From positions 1-44,492 of the forward strand of contig JAUIKM010000044.1 of assembly GCA_030430495.1 (NCBI GenBank): 44,492 nucleotides of DNA, written 5' to 3'. A program made the position numbers and the translations under genes. Source of the stretch: a bacterium. GTDB taxonomy: Bacteria; Bacteroidota; Ignavibacteria; Kapaibacteriales; UBA7675. Every line of letters begins with the position of its first letter. Positions within the stretch are counted from its first letter, which is position 1. Positions 25,672-33,139 of the stretch are shown here, in pieces. The notes beneath the pieces were generated by a model. The model was not told the DNA's origin. It saw nothing but the letters and a program-made list of their open reading frames with translations, and ran no database searches.

Positions 25672-26802
25672 ATGCAGTCTGGCGGGCCATTTGAAATTGA
25701 TGATGACAAAGATTTGGACATTTCCCAGGAAGAAAGGGATGACTCTGATTCATCCTACCCACTGTTCACGATAAACTCCTGGCCGGCAGATTTCACGCTT
25801 GAAACGCTGCATAACAAATTTTCACGTGGGGAGCTTGAAATTCCGGACATGCAACGGAATTTTGTCTGGACCCAGAAACAAGCAAGCAGGCTCATTGAAT
25901 CATTTCTACTTGGCCTTCCGGTTCCGCCGATATTCCTCTTTCAAGAACCCAGGACTCGCAAACACATGGTTGTGGACGGTCAGCAAAGATTGCGGTCAAT
26001 TACCTTTTTCTTTGACGGAAAGATAACGGGGCCACATCTGCGAAAAGACACCGAGTTCCGTTTGATCCTGAACGAAAAGAGCGAATTCAACAACCTGAAA
26101 TACTCAGATCTCTCCGAAGAACATCAAAGGACCTTCCGGGACTCCATACTGCGCTCAATTATCATGACTCAGGTTGAACCGGACAACAAGCTGAGCATGT
26201 ACTATCTCTTCGAGAGGTTAAACACAGGCGGCACAAATTTATCCAATCAGGAAATTCGGAACTGCGTTTATCACGGCTCTTTTAACGAGAAATTAATTGC
26301 GTTGAACCTGCGCGACAGTTGGCGCAAAATATATGGCAACCGTCTGATACACAATCGACAGCGCGACGTTGAATTCATCCTGCGTTTCTTTTCTTTACTG
26401 GACTACCAGAGCTACACCAAGCCCCTGAAAGACCACATGTCGACATTCATGGATACGCTACAGAATGCACCGCCGAGTAAAATCGAACACTACGTAAATG
26501 TTTTTGTCAAAACTTGTTCACAGATAGTTACACACCTTGGTCCCAGGCCATTCGTTATGCAGCGCGGCATGAACACAAGTGTTTTTGACAGCGTCATGGT
26601 TGCATTCGGTTTGAATTTCGACAATGTGCCGAAAAACGTGGCCGAGAGATTTGCAAAACTGAAGGAGACTCCAGAGTACCTGGATAAAATTCAATACCGA
26701 ACGACGGATGAAAAAGTGCTTAAAGGCAGAATAGAGATTGCACGCAGCATGTTGTTTGACGATACAAAAGGGTCGTCACCGGAAAACACAATAAAATTTT
26801 AA
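25672..26802 (+). CDS. DUF262 (GmrS/ParB-like) protein of a putative two-gene system
   Basis: 376 residues, AGGA upstream of the ATG. The N-terminus is very acidic (DDDKDLDISQEERDD). Residues ~43-200 are a DUF262 domain: IPDMQRNFVWTQKQ (57-70) with the conserved QR-x-FVW, SFLLGLPVPPIFLF, and the hallmark VDGQQRLRS (101-109), the DGQQR motif of the ParB/sulfiredoxin-like fold. In GmrSD type IV restriction enzymes such a domain binds and hydrolyses nucleotides and is joined to a DUF1524 HNH nuclease. No HNH motif is visible here, so an effector must be supplied by another protein. The likely one is the HEPN gene 20 bp downstream. Base composition is more AT-rich than the flanking core genes. 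Confidence 0.9.
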   Translation: MQSGGPFEIDDDKDLDISQEERDDSDSSYPLFTINSWPADFTLETLHNKFSRGELEIPDMQRNFVWTQKQASRLIESFLLGLPVPPIFLFQEPRTRKHMVVDGQQRLRSITFFFDGKITGPHLRKDTEFRLILNEKSEFNNLKYSDLSEEHQRTFRDSILRSIIMTQVEPDNKLSMYYLFERLNTGGTNLSNQEIRNCVYHGSFNEKLIALNLRDSWRKIYGNRLIHNRQRDVEFILRFFSLLDYQSYTKPLKDHMSTFMDTLQNAPPSKIEHYVNVFVKTCSQIVTHLGPRPFVMQRGMNTSVFDSVMVAFGLNFDNVPKNVAERFAKLKETPEYLDKIQYRTTDEKVLKGRIEIARSMLFDDTKGSSPENTIKF

Positions 26803-26822
26803 CAAACTAACTGCAACAACTC

Positions 26823-27416
26823 ATGGCAAGTTTGATTGAAACACACATCCAGCTATTCACCGCAGTTGTCGCGATGCATGAAGAAGTTAACAGCATTGCC
26901 AACGTTGACAACGACAAGATTGAAATAGCAGTCAAAGAGATAACGGCAGTCGCCGGAGAAGGAGTGATTGAGAAAGTCAAAACCACGATTGACGCACTCG
27001 ATTACTTTTCCATGCCCATCCCTCAAATCCTGACTGGGCATCTGCTGATTTCGATATGTGCCGACCAGGAAGAGGTTATCAAAAATTCAATTTTTCAAAA
27101 ACTTAAACCAGGCTTTAGGGGGGTCGTGACTGAAACGTTCACCAAAAGTATCAACGCCTTTCTCATCAGAAACTTCGACTGGGACAGTTTGGGCAGCTAT
27201 TGCGCTTGGTTCCACCTGGACTATAAAAAACGATTCAAGGAGTCTGTCAGCGAGGAGAATCGGCGCGCCTATCAGGACTTGAGGAGCAATAGAAACAACT
27301 TTGCTCACCGCGTTCAAAACAATTTTCAGTTAAACTGTACTTTTCAGGAAGTTGTTGAGTTTTACAGAAAGTCAAAAACCGTCGTCACATCGTTTTGCAA
27401 CACCCTCAAAGGCTAG
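26823..27416 (+). CDS. HEPN-type putative ribonuclease paired with DUF262
   Basis: 197 residues, mostly predicted alpha-helix. Near the C-terminus it has RNNFAH (R157 to H162), which fits the R-x4-6-H motif with a polar residue after Arg that marks catalytically active HEPN RNases. This is followed by the expected helix (TFQEVVEFYRKSKTVVTSF). It resembles the MAE_28990/MAE_18760 or RiboL-PSP class of HEPN proteins by eye, which cannot be confirmed here. The short 20-bp gap behind the DUF262 gene, same strand and similar AT-rich composition indicate one operon. No good Shine-Dalgarno is seen, so translation may depend on the upstream gene. Alternative: a non-catalytic HEPN regulator, less likely as the motif is intact. 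Confidence 0.8.
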   Translation: MASLIETHIQLFTAVVAMHEEVNSIANVDNDKIEIAVKEITAVAGEGVIEKVKTTIDALDYFSMPIPQILTGHLLISICADQEEVIKNSIFQKLKPGFRGVVTETFTKSINAFLIRNFDWDSLGSYCAWFHLDYKKRFKESVSEENRRAYQDLRSNRNNFAHRVQNNFQLNCTFQEVVEFYRKSKTVVTSFCNTLKG

Positions 27417-27628
27417 CCTGCATTCACCTCCTTACAGATTGCAGCTGCCTGCTTCTGCAAGCTATTGCCGAGGCGCCAACGCCATAGCCACCTTAAACAA
27501 AACTAATACCGCATTGAAGCTATCTGAATGCAGAATCGGGATTGCGGCTTAACGAATTCGAATTTCACCACAATAAACACCTGCAATCGCAGACGCTGTG
27601 CCGGCGAAGTCCGCACCGCTTTTTCAAA

Positions 27629-28420
27629 TCATTCTTTTTTGGCACTAATCATCAAGAACCACCCCCGAGCATCACCGCCGGTTAATTGCGTGATTACCCG
27701 CCCCATTTTTCCAAAAAACGGCGAAAATCGAGTAAGGTCATCATAATATGTCAACCTGGTTTGCACGGAGTAATTCGAACATTCCGGAATACCATTTAAC
27801 ATATTTCGTACTTCACGTTTCGAGTATACTTTTGTGCCAGGGCTTTCCATGAAGTTTGCCATACACCAGCTAATTGATTTCCACGGACGGAATTTAAACA
27901 GTGCATGTTTGACCCAAAACATCATACCCACTATCGACCACTTATGATACACCATGATTTTTACGATACCGCCTGGCTTAGCGACCCTGAATATTTCTTT
28001 GATGGCACGTTCAGTATCTGCGGTGTGATGAACAACTCCCCAACTATAAACCATGTCAAAGAAACTATCTTGAAATGGTAAATTTTCACAATCTGCCGTT
28101 ACTAATGTTGCTTGAGGCAGCTCGTATAGTTTCAATCTATTCTGAACATGATTGATCCCCTCTTCTGTTAAGTCGATTCCATACGCGTCTGCACCACTGC
28201 GAACAAACTGAACAAAGTCGGTTCCAACTCCAACTCCAACTTCCAGTACTTTCTTTTTGTGTGCTCTGGGAAATTGAGCAAACGAAAATATCTCCGGCTC
28301 TCTTGCATACCGGACATCTTCTATTTCTTCAAAATACTGTTTGGAGTATTTTGCATGCTCAGTTACATCCGATCCACATGGTTTTGTATTCCAATATAGC
28401 TGGACTTCTTCTTTTGTCAT
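27629..28420 (-). CDS. Class I SAM-dependent methyltransferase
   Basis: 263 residues. The Methyltransf-11-type SAM fold has motif I VLEVGVGVGTDF (residues 58-69), an acidic residue after strand 2 in YGIDLTEEGI, a motif-II region around TADCENLPFQDSFFDMVYSWGVVHHT, and the KEIFRVAKPGGIVKIMVY motif III. The C-terminal part is unusually hydrophobic and aromatic (VGMMFWVKHALFKFRPW) and may contact a membrane or lipid-linked substrate. Such proteins often sit in polysaccharide or lipid modification loci; the FkbM methyltransferase at 29159 nearby would fit. Substrate unknown. Convergent with the HEPN gene and AT-rich like the rest of the island. Confidence 0.85.
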   Translation of the reverse strand: MTKEEVQLYWNTKPCGSDVTEHAKYSKQYFEEIEDVRYAREPEIFSFAQFPRAHKKKVLEVGVGVGTDFVQFVRSGADAYGIDLTEEGINHVQNRLKLYELPQATLVTADCENLPFQDSFFDMVYSWGVVHHTADTERAIKEIFRVAKPGGIVKIMVYHKWSIVGMMFWVKHALFKFRPWKSISWCMANFMESPGTKVYSKREVRNMLNGIPECSNYSVQTRLTYYDDLTRFSPFFGKMGRVITQLTGGDARGWFLMISAKKE

Positions 28421-28609
28421 TACCCGACTTGTTTATTGCGTGAAATCTATGTCACAGTTGATGAAAGACTACGATCATTCTATGTATGTCAAGCCGGAAA
28501 TATACGGAGCATTCGGGAAATTCTCAAGTGTGTGAATTTTTCAACGATCAGCTTCTGTGGTATTGCGACCTTCACCCAAAACTCCCGACTGAACCTCCCC
28601 CCCCAATCT

Positions 28610-29000
28610 CAGAAGATTAAGTCAGGCGGTCATTATGTCTTCTCGTGGTCATGGACATCATGCGAGGTAAATGGTTCCGCCGCGATCCGCATGCCGGATC
28701 AGTCCTTTGGCGGGTCCTCGCAGTTCCAATACGATGATCTCAGCGTTGCACGCAAAATGCCGGTATTACGATGGCCCATCGACCAGCCAACGAGACGTTT
28801 GCTGCAAAAATCCTGGTCCGTTGGCACATGAATCCAGCCTTCGCTGGGCGGGACAAATGTCCTATCGATAACCCACACCTTGTCAATCGCATCGACAGTG
28901 AGGCGTTGTTCGGGTGTTCGAGGCACTCGGCAGTTGATGCAGTGTATCAGTGGGCCGAAGAATTCGCTGGTATCCGAGCTCACATAAAACTCCAGAATTC
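28610..29000 (-). pseudogene. Remnant of IS3-family transposase (OrfB integrase core)
   Basis: On the minus strand the frame 28983-28699 reads RTPEQRLTVDAIDKVWVIDR, then TFVPPSEGWIHVPTDQDF, SKRLVGWSMGHRNTG. This matches the IS3 OrfB pattern of NRVWVGDITYIPTAEGW, LAVVLDLFSRRVVGW and AMSDRMT around the first catalytic Asp. In a shifted frame further on, GLIRHADRGGTIYLA corresponds to the LIHHSDRG-S-QYAS motif with the second Asp. A frameshift, stop codons and the missing N- and C-terminal parts show that it is dead. Inverted repeats were not found. It marks past insertion activity in the island. Confidence 0.8.
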
Positions 29001-29158
29001 AGGTCGAAGCCTTCAATTGTCTCAAGCTGCGGCTTTAAGCTCACGTTTGACCGAGAGCCCAATGTCTTGAGGGAAGATCAATATGGCAAATTTGCGTAAA
29101 TTAACGTGTTTGCCTGCATTGGCGTTTGCAGATTTCACATCATGAAATTTTGGTTCAC

Positions 29159-30058
29159 ATGAAGGTTAGAAACTGGCTAAACAAATTCATCGCCTGGTAT
29201 TACAAGGCATCGCCAATTGAACCGGGGAAATGGAGCTTAATACAAACGTACCTGTCGATATTCCAAAGACGCAGAACGGTTTCGATTTCAGCAGAATCCA
29301 ATTTGAAGATGGAACTTGGTTTTCCAGAGGATCGCGGATATGAATACCTGGCTTTTTTTGGAAGGTTCGAACCCGGTGTATCCAAAATTTTCCAGCAGGT
29401 TATTCGACCGTCGGATACGGTTTTTGACATTGGCGCCAATATGGGTTGGTACACCGTCCTCGCAAGTTCGATCTTACAATCGGGAAAGTGCTTTGCATTT
29501 GAACCAAATCCAGAACTGTTGGAACGGACAGTTAAACATATTGAACTGAATGGCTTGCAGGACAATTGTCAGTTTTTTAATGTGGCACTGTCGGAACAAC
29601 CCGGCTCGGTTACTTTGCATGTGTACAAACGCGGACATGGCTTGAGTTCAATTCAGCCGGTGTCCAAAGATAAATTCACCCCCATAGAAGTTGAAGCCAC
29701 AACCGTCGATCTGATTATCGAAAAACATTCGATTCAGGCGGTGGACTTCATAAAGATGGATGTTGAAGGCGCTGAATTAATGGTTCTGCTGGGGAGTCAG
29801 GGCCTGCTTAAACAGCAGAACCCTCCGATCTGGGTCATGGAAATAAATTTTGAGACTGCACGCACGTTCGGACATGAACCCATAGATTTGTTAAATCATC
29901 TGAATCAACATGGTGATTATTCTTTCTATCGAATCGATGCCGAAACCGGCGAATTAATGTTTCCAGCTTCGGAAAAAAGCATTCAACACGGCGACAATAT
30001 TTTGTGTGTTCCACGATCCAGAGCGGACCGACTGAACAGGTGTACCATAAGGAATTGA
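29159..30058 (+). CDS. FkbM family methyltransferase
   Basis: 299 residues from the ATG at 29159; a TTG 33 bases earlier would lengthen it slightly. The FkbM-type SAM domain has VFDIGANMGWYTVLA (motif I, around residues 88-102), CFAFEPNPELLERTVKHIEL (with the acidic Glu of motif II), FFNVALSEQPGSVTLHV, and the hallmark FIKMDVEGAELMVLLG (about 197-212). FkbM enzymes are O-methyltransferases and often methylate sugars of surface polysaccharides or secondary metabolites. Its gene is AT-richer than the core genes and lies just inside the right boundary repeat of the island. Confidence 0.92.
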   Translation: MKVRNWLNKFIAWYYKASPIEPGKWSLIQTYLSIFQRRRTVSISAESNLKMELGFPEDRGYEYLAFFGRFEPGVSKIFQQVIRPSDTVFDIGANMGWYTVLASSILQSGKCFAFEPNPELLERTVKHIELNGLQDNCQFFNVALSEQPGSVTLHVYKRGHGLSSIQPVSKDKFTPIEVEATTVDLIIEKHSIQAVDFIKMDVEGAELMVLLGSQGLLKQQNPPIWVMEINFETARTFGHEPIDLLNHLNQHGDYSFYRIDAETGELMFPASEKSIQHGDNILCVPRSRADRLNRCTIRN

Positions 30059-30090
30059 TGCGGCGCAAAAACACGACCTATCCGGCTTGA

Positions 30091-30136
30091 GCGCTTCGCC
30101 GTTCCGGCTTGCTTTTTCTTTTTGCTCGTTGGCGGG
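30091..30136 (+). repeat. Pyrimidine-tract repeat, right boundary of island
   Basis: Nearly identical (one substitution and one T indel) to 25378-25424 and in the same orientation. It begins 33 bases after the FkbM gene. Beyond it, base composition returns to GC-rich core DNA. Confidence 0.85.
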
Positions 30137-30283
30137 AGAGGGGTTTTATGGCTGCAACTTAGTCGCGCCCGTTTTGTGTTTCGCACACGGCGACGAACGC
30201 GACGCCCAAAACCATCACCGCAACTTTCGGATTGCCAACGTGACAGCCATGGTCTATCTTGCGGCTCAAAACCGGGGAACCGC

Positions 30284-31156
30284 ATGAAAACGCAAAACGA
30301 CATAGACTTCGAGCGTATTGCCGGCGCGATTGCTTTCATACGCGACAACTTCAAACGGCAGCCGACGCTGGAGCAAGCGGCGGCACACGTGCACCTGAGC
30401 CCCGCCCACTTCCAGCGCATGTTTATCGCCTGGGCGGGAACGAGCCCCAAGAAATTGTTGCAGTACGTCAGCCTCGGCTATGCCAAACACTTGCTGCGGG
30501 ACAAACAGGCCGGCCTGCTCGACGCCGCGCTAGAAACCGGCCTTTCGGGGACCAACCGGTTGCACGACCTCTTTGTCAACATCGAAGGCATGACGCCGGC
30601 CGAATACCGCGACGGCGGCGCGGCGCTGGAAATTCGCTACAGCTTTGCACCAAGCCAATTCGGAACACTCATGGTCGCATCGACCGACCGCGGGATTTGC
30701 CGTTTGGTATTCGTTGACAAACAAGAGAAGGCTGTTGCGGATTTAAAAAAAGAGTTTGCGCGGGCAAAGTTCATCGAACAGTCCGATTCGCGGCAGTTAA
30801 ACGCACTGAGTATTTTCACGCGCGACTGGGAAGAAGCGCGGGATGTTCAACTCCATCTGCGCGCCACGCCGTTCCAGCTAAGAGTGTGGGAGGCGCTGTT
30901 AACAATTCCGTCGGGAAGTGTCGCGACGTACGGCGATATCGCGCGATCCATCGGCCAACCTTCTGCCGCTCGAGCTGTCGGTACAGCCGTGGGCGACAAC
31001 CCGATCGCCTTTGTAATTCCATGCCACAGAGTGATAAAGTCCAGCGGCCTGTTAAGCGGTTACCGCTGGGGCGTGCAGCGCAAATCGGCCATATTAATAT
31101 GGGAAGCTTGCAGTCTCAACGCCACAGGAGAAATGGAAGGCCATGCAGGATATTAA
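30284..31156 (+). CDS. Ada-like protein: AraC HTH fused to methylated-DNA-cysteine methyltransferase
   Basis: 290 residues from the ATG at 30284, with GGGGAA upstream. Residues ~10-110 are an AraC-type double helix-turn-helix (FIRDNFKRQPTLEQAAAHVHLSPAHFQRMF, then GLSGTNRLHDLFVNIEGMTPAEYR). Residues ~125-275 are an O6-alkylguanine-DNA alkyltransferase with the recognition helix region ATYGDIARSIGQPSAARAVG and active site IPCHRVI, the acceptor being C247. The N-terminal zinc domain of E. coli Ada, whose Cys is methylated by phosphotriesters and switches it to an activator, is absent. So it can repair O6-methylguanine, but its control of transcription must work differently. First gene of an alkylation-repair operon. 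Confidence 0.93.
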   Translation: MKTQNDIDFERIAGAIAFIRDNFKRQPTLEQAAAHVHLSPAHFQRMFIAWAGTSPKKLLQYVSLGYAKHLLRDKQAGLLDAALETGLSGTNRLHDLFVNIEGMTPAEYRDGGAALEIRYSFAPSQFGTLMVASTDRGICRLVFVDKQEKAVADLKKEFARAKFIEQSDSRQLNALSIFTRDWEEARDVQLHLRATPFQLRVWEALLTIPSGSVATYGDIARSIGQPSAARAVGTAVGDNPIAFVIPCHRVIKSSGLLSGYRWGVQRKSAILIWEACSLNATGEMEGHAGY

Positions 31157-31856
31157 ACAAACACTCCGGCAGGTCGACTGGCAGACAGTTGAAAAACAAC
31201 TCGACGCGCAGGGCTACGGCCACATATATGAGTTGCTCAGCGCGGAACAGTGCGCACAATTAACGGACTTGTACGATCGCAGCTTTGGCTTCCGCAAAAC
31301 AGTCGCAATGGAAAAACACAACTACGGTCGCGGTGAGTACAAGTACTTCGACTACCCGCTGCCGACGTTGATTCAGGAGTTGCGCGCCGGCATATACCCG
31401 CACCTGGCCGGCACGGCAAGCCGCTGGATGCAGTTGTTAAACATCGAGCGGACTTATCCCGACACGTTGGAAAAGTTTTTGCAGATCTGCCACGAACACG
31501 AACAACGTAAGGCTACGCCACTGATCCTGCGCTATGGGCCGGGCGGCTTCAACACAATGCATCAGGATATGTACGGTGAGGTATTTTTTCCGCTACAGGT
31601 TGTGTTGATGCTCAGCAAACCCGACCGGGATTTCACCGGCGGCGACTTTGTATTAACGGAGCAACGCGCGCGTTCGCAGGCGCGAGCCACGGTGCTGCAA
31701 CCCGGGCGCGGCGACGCGGTAATTTTCACCAGCAGTTTTTACCCGGCGCCGAGCGCGGCGGGATTCAGCAAGGCAAATGTTAAACACGGCGTCAGCACGG
31801 TGCTGTCGGGACGGCGGCACACGGCCGGGATTATTTTTCACGACGCGGCGAGTTAA
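31143..31856 (+). CDS. 2-oxoglutarate/Fe(II) oxygenase, DUF2086 family
   Basis: 237 residues; its start overlaps the end of the Ada-like gene by 14 bases in another frame, suggesting translational coupling. The double-stranded beta-helix has the iron ligands H140-x-D142 in NTMHQDMYGE and H215 in ANVKHGVSTV, and an Arg likely to bind 2-oxoglutarate in SGRRHTAGIIFHD. The stretch GGDFVLTEQRARSQARAT is characteristic of the family. The family's substrate is not known to me. Its place between an Ada-like repair protein and AlkB suggests a role in alkylation damage, perhaps demethylation of DNA, RNA or protein. It lies 34 bp before alkB. Confidence 0.88.
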   Translation: MQDIKQTLRQVDWQTVEKQLDAQGYGHIYELLSAEQCAQLTDLYDRSFGFRKTVAMEKHNYGRGEYKYFDYPLPTLIQELRAGIYPHLAGTASRWMQLLNIERTYPDTLEKFLQICHEHEQRKATPLILRYGPGGFNTMHQDMYGEVFFPLQVVLMLSKPDRDFTGGDFVLTEQRARSQARATVLQPGRGDAVIFTSSFYPAPSAAGFSKANVKHGVSTVLSGRRHTAGIIFHDAAS

Positions 31857-31890
31857 ACATCTACCGCGTCGGCACGAGGCGGCCGCCATC

Positions 31891-32526
31891 ATGAAGTTAT
31901 TCAACGACCACGCAGATCCACAGGCCAACCTGCTGCCGAGCGACGGAACGGTTTACTACCACGGCGCAATATTGGCGCGCGCTGCGGCGGACGCCTATTA
32001 CAACGAACTGTTAAACAACATTGACTGGCGGCGGGACGAAGCGCTGATTTACGGCAAACGCATCACGACCAAACGCAAAGTCGCCTGGTACGGCGAGCGC
32101 GCTTTCGACTATACCTATTCGGGCGTCACACGGCAGGCGCTGCCCTGGACGGAGACGCTACTGCGACTTAAACACACGGCAGAGCAGCACAGCGGGAGCA
32201 GCTTCAACTCCTGCCTGTTGAATCTGTATCACGATGGTTCGGAGAGCATGACCTGGCACAGCGACGCGGAAAAGGACCTGATTAGGCACGGTGTTATCGC
32301 CTCGCTCAGCTTCGGCGCGGAGCGTCGATTTTTGTTAAAACACAAACAGAGCGGTCACAAGGTCGAGCAGGTGCTGGAGCACGGCAGCCTGCTGATCATG
32401 AGCGGCGCGACGCAGGACCACTGGCTGCACAGCCTGCCGAAGAGTGCGCGGATTCACACGCCGCGCATTAACCTGACGTTCAGAACTATTCGGGAGAGCG
32501 GCGCGCGCGGGCACGGAAGTGTTTGA
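31891..32526 (+). CDS. alkB: Alkylated DNA/RNA repair dioxygenase AlkB
   Basis: 211 residues from the ATG at 31891, which starts immediately after the DUF2086 gene; the frame is open earlier but lacks a start signal. AlkB removes methyl groups from 1-methyladenine and 3-methylcytosine by oxidation. The signatures are complete: NLYHDGSESMTWHSDAE with H123-x-D125, third iron ligand H180 in HWLHSLPK, and the 2-oxoglutarate motif R192-x-N194-x3-R198 (PRINLTFR). It resembles the short ALKBH2/3-like bacterial type. It is the last gene of the three-gene adaptive-response operon. The gene uses TTA codons before AAC more than its GC-rich sequence would suggest. Confidence 0.95.
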   Translation: MKLFNDHADPQANLLPSDGTVYYHGAILARAAADAYYNELLNNIDWRRDEALIYGKRITTKRKVAWYGERAFDYTYSGVTRQALPWTETLLRLKHTAEQHSGSSFNSCLLNLYHDGSESMTWHSDAEKDLIRHGVIASLSFGAERRFLLKHKQSGHKVEQVLEHGSLLIMSGATQDHWLHSLPKSARIHTPRINLTFRTIRESGARGHGSV

Positions 32527-32716
32527 TCTTGAGTTTGCGTGCAATCGGACGCACGTGGTCGTGCAGCACGCGCTGAGATTGAGTCGCCGGAGGCGGCGCG
32601 AAGCGGCGGATCGCTGAGAATTTTACTCGAAAGTCGCTGACGGTCGTGCGCATCGGATTGCCGGGCGGGAGACTGAAGTTGTTGAGTGATTGAGTACTGA
32701 GTGAACGGTTCTTTGT

Positions 32717-32980
32717 GTGAAGATCAAAGGGCCCACCCGTACCCGCCTGCCAGACCTGCCTGGGCCCTTCGACCTCAAACACCTCCCACGCCGCGGCCGA
32801 CCTCGCCCCCGCGGGCGAAGCATCCAGTGCGTATTCGTTCAACTTCTGTCGTTTAACGATTCCCGGCCGGGTCTCATCAACAGAATACAAACTCAGCGCG
32901 CCCTCTGCAACCGCAAAGAACTGAGCGGGACGCCGGCGCCGCTGAACGTAGCCGATATCATGCCTGAACGGAATCATACA
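32717..32980 (-). repeat. Dispersed GGGCCC-core repeat, copy 5 (inverted)
   Basis: The invariant core is at 32729-32767. Read on the minus strand, the left half contains CGTTCAGCGGCGCCGGCG and CCCGCTCAG, homologous to the copy at 16668. This copy has a frame running into the core as LNEYALDASPAG, AAAWEVFEVEGP and VWQAGTGGPFDLH. It lies 80 bases upstream of the pyrimidine-tract repeat at ~33040-33112. Confidence 0.85.
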
Positions 32981-33039
32981 CAAGGCCCGGCGCCAGGCCC
33001 GCAAGACTTTCACACTGCGCTGCGTACAAGCTTGAAGAA

Positions 33040-33112
33040 TTGGGGCTCCGCTCCCGCCGACGAGCAAAAAGAAAAAAGCAAGCCGCCGAACCTGTGAGGA
33101 GGCGCGGCGGCT
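33040..33112 (-). terminator. Pyrimidine-tract repeat acting as intrinsic terminator
   Basis: On the minus strand AGCCGCCG (33112-33105) and CGGCGGCT (33088-33081) form an 8-bp stem followed by TGCTTTTTTCTTTTTG. This is a good rho-independent terminator about 30 bases after the stop of the propeller gene at 33140. It is also a member of the dispersed pyrimidine-tract family (25378, 30091, 36510), so the family may be terminator-derived. Confidence 0.6.
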
Positions 33113-33139
33113 CAGGTAGAAAATCTGTTACACAGGGTA

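Noticed and set aside
25311-30090. tRNA-Glu as attachment site of an integrative element
   Set aside because: The 3' end of the tRNA is not duplicated at the right boundary and no integrase is present. The flanking 47-bp repeats are the better explanation.
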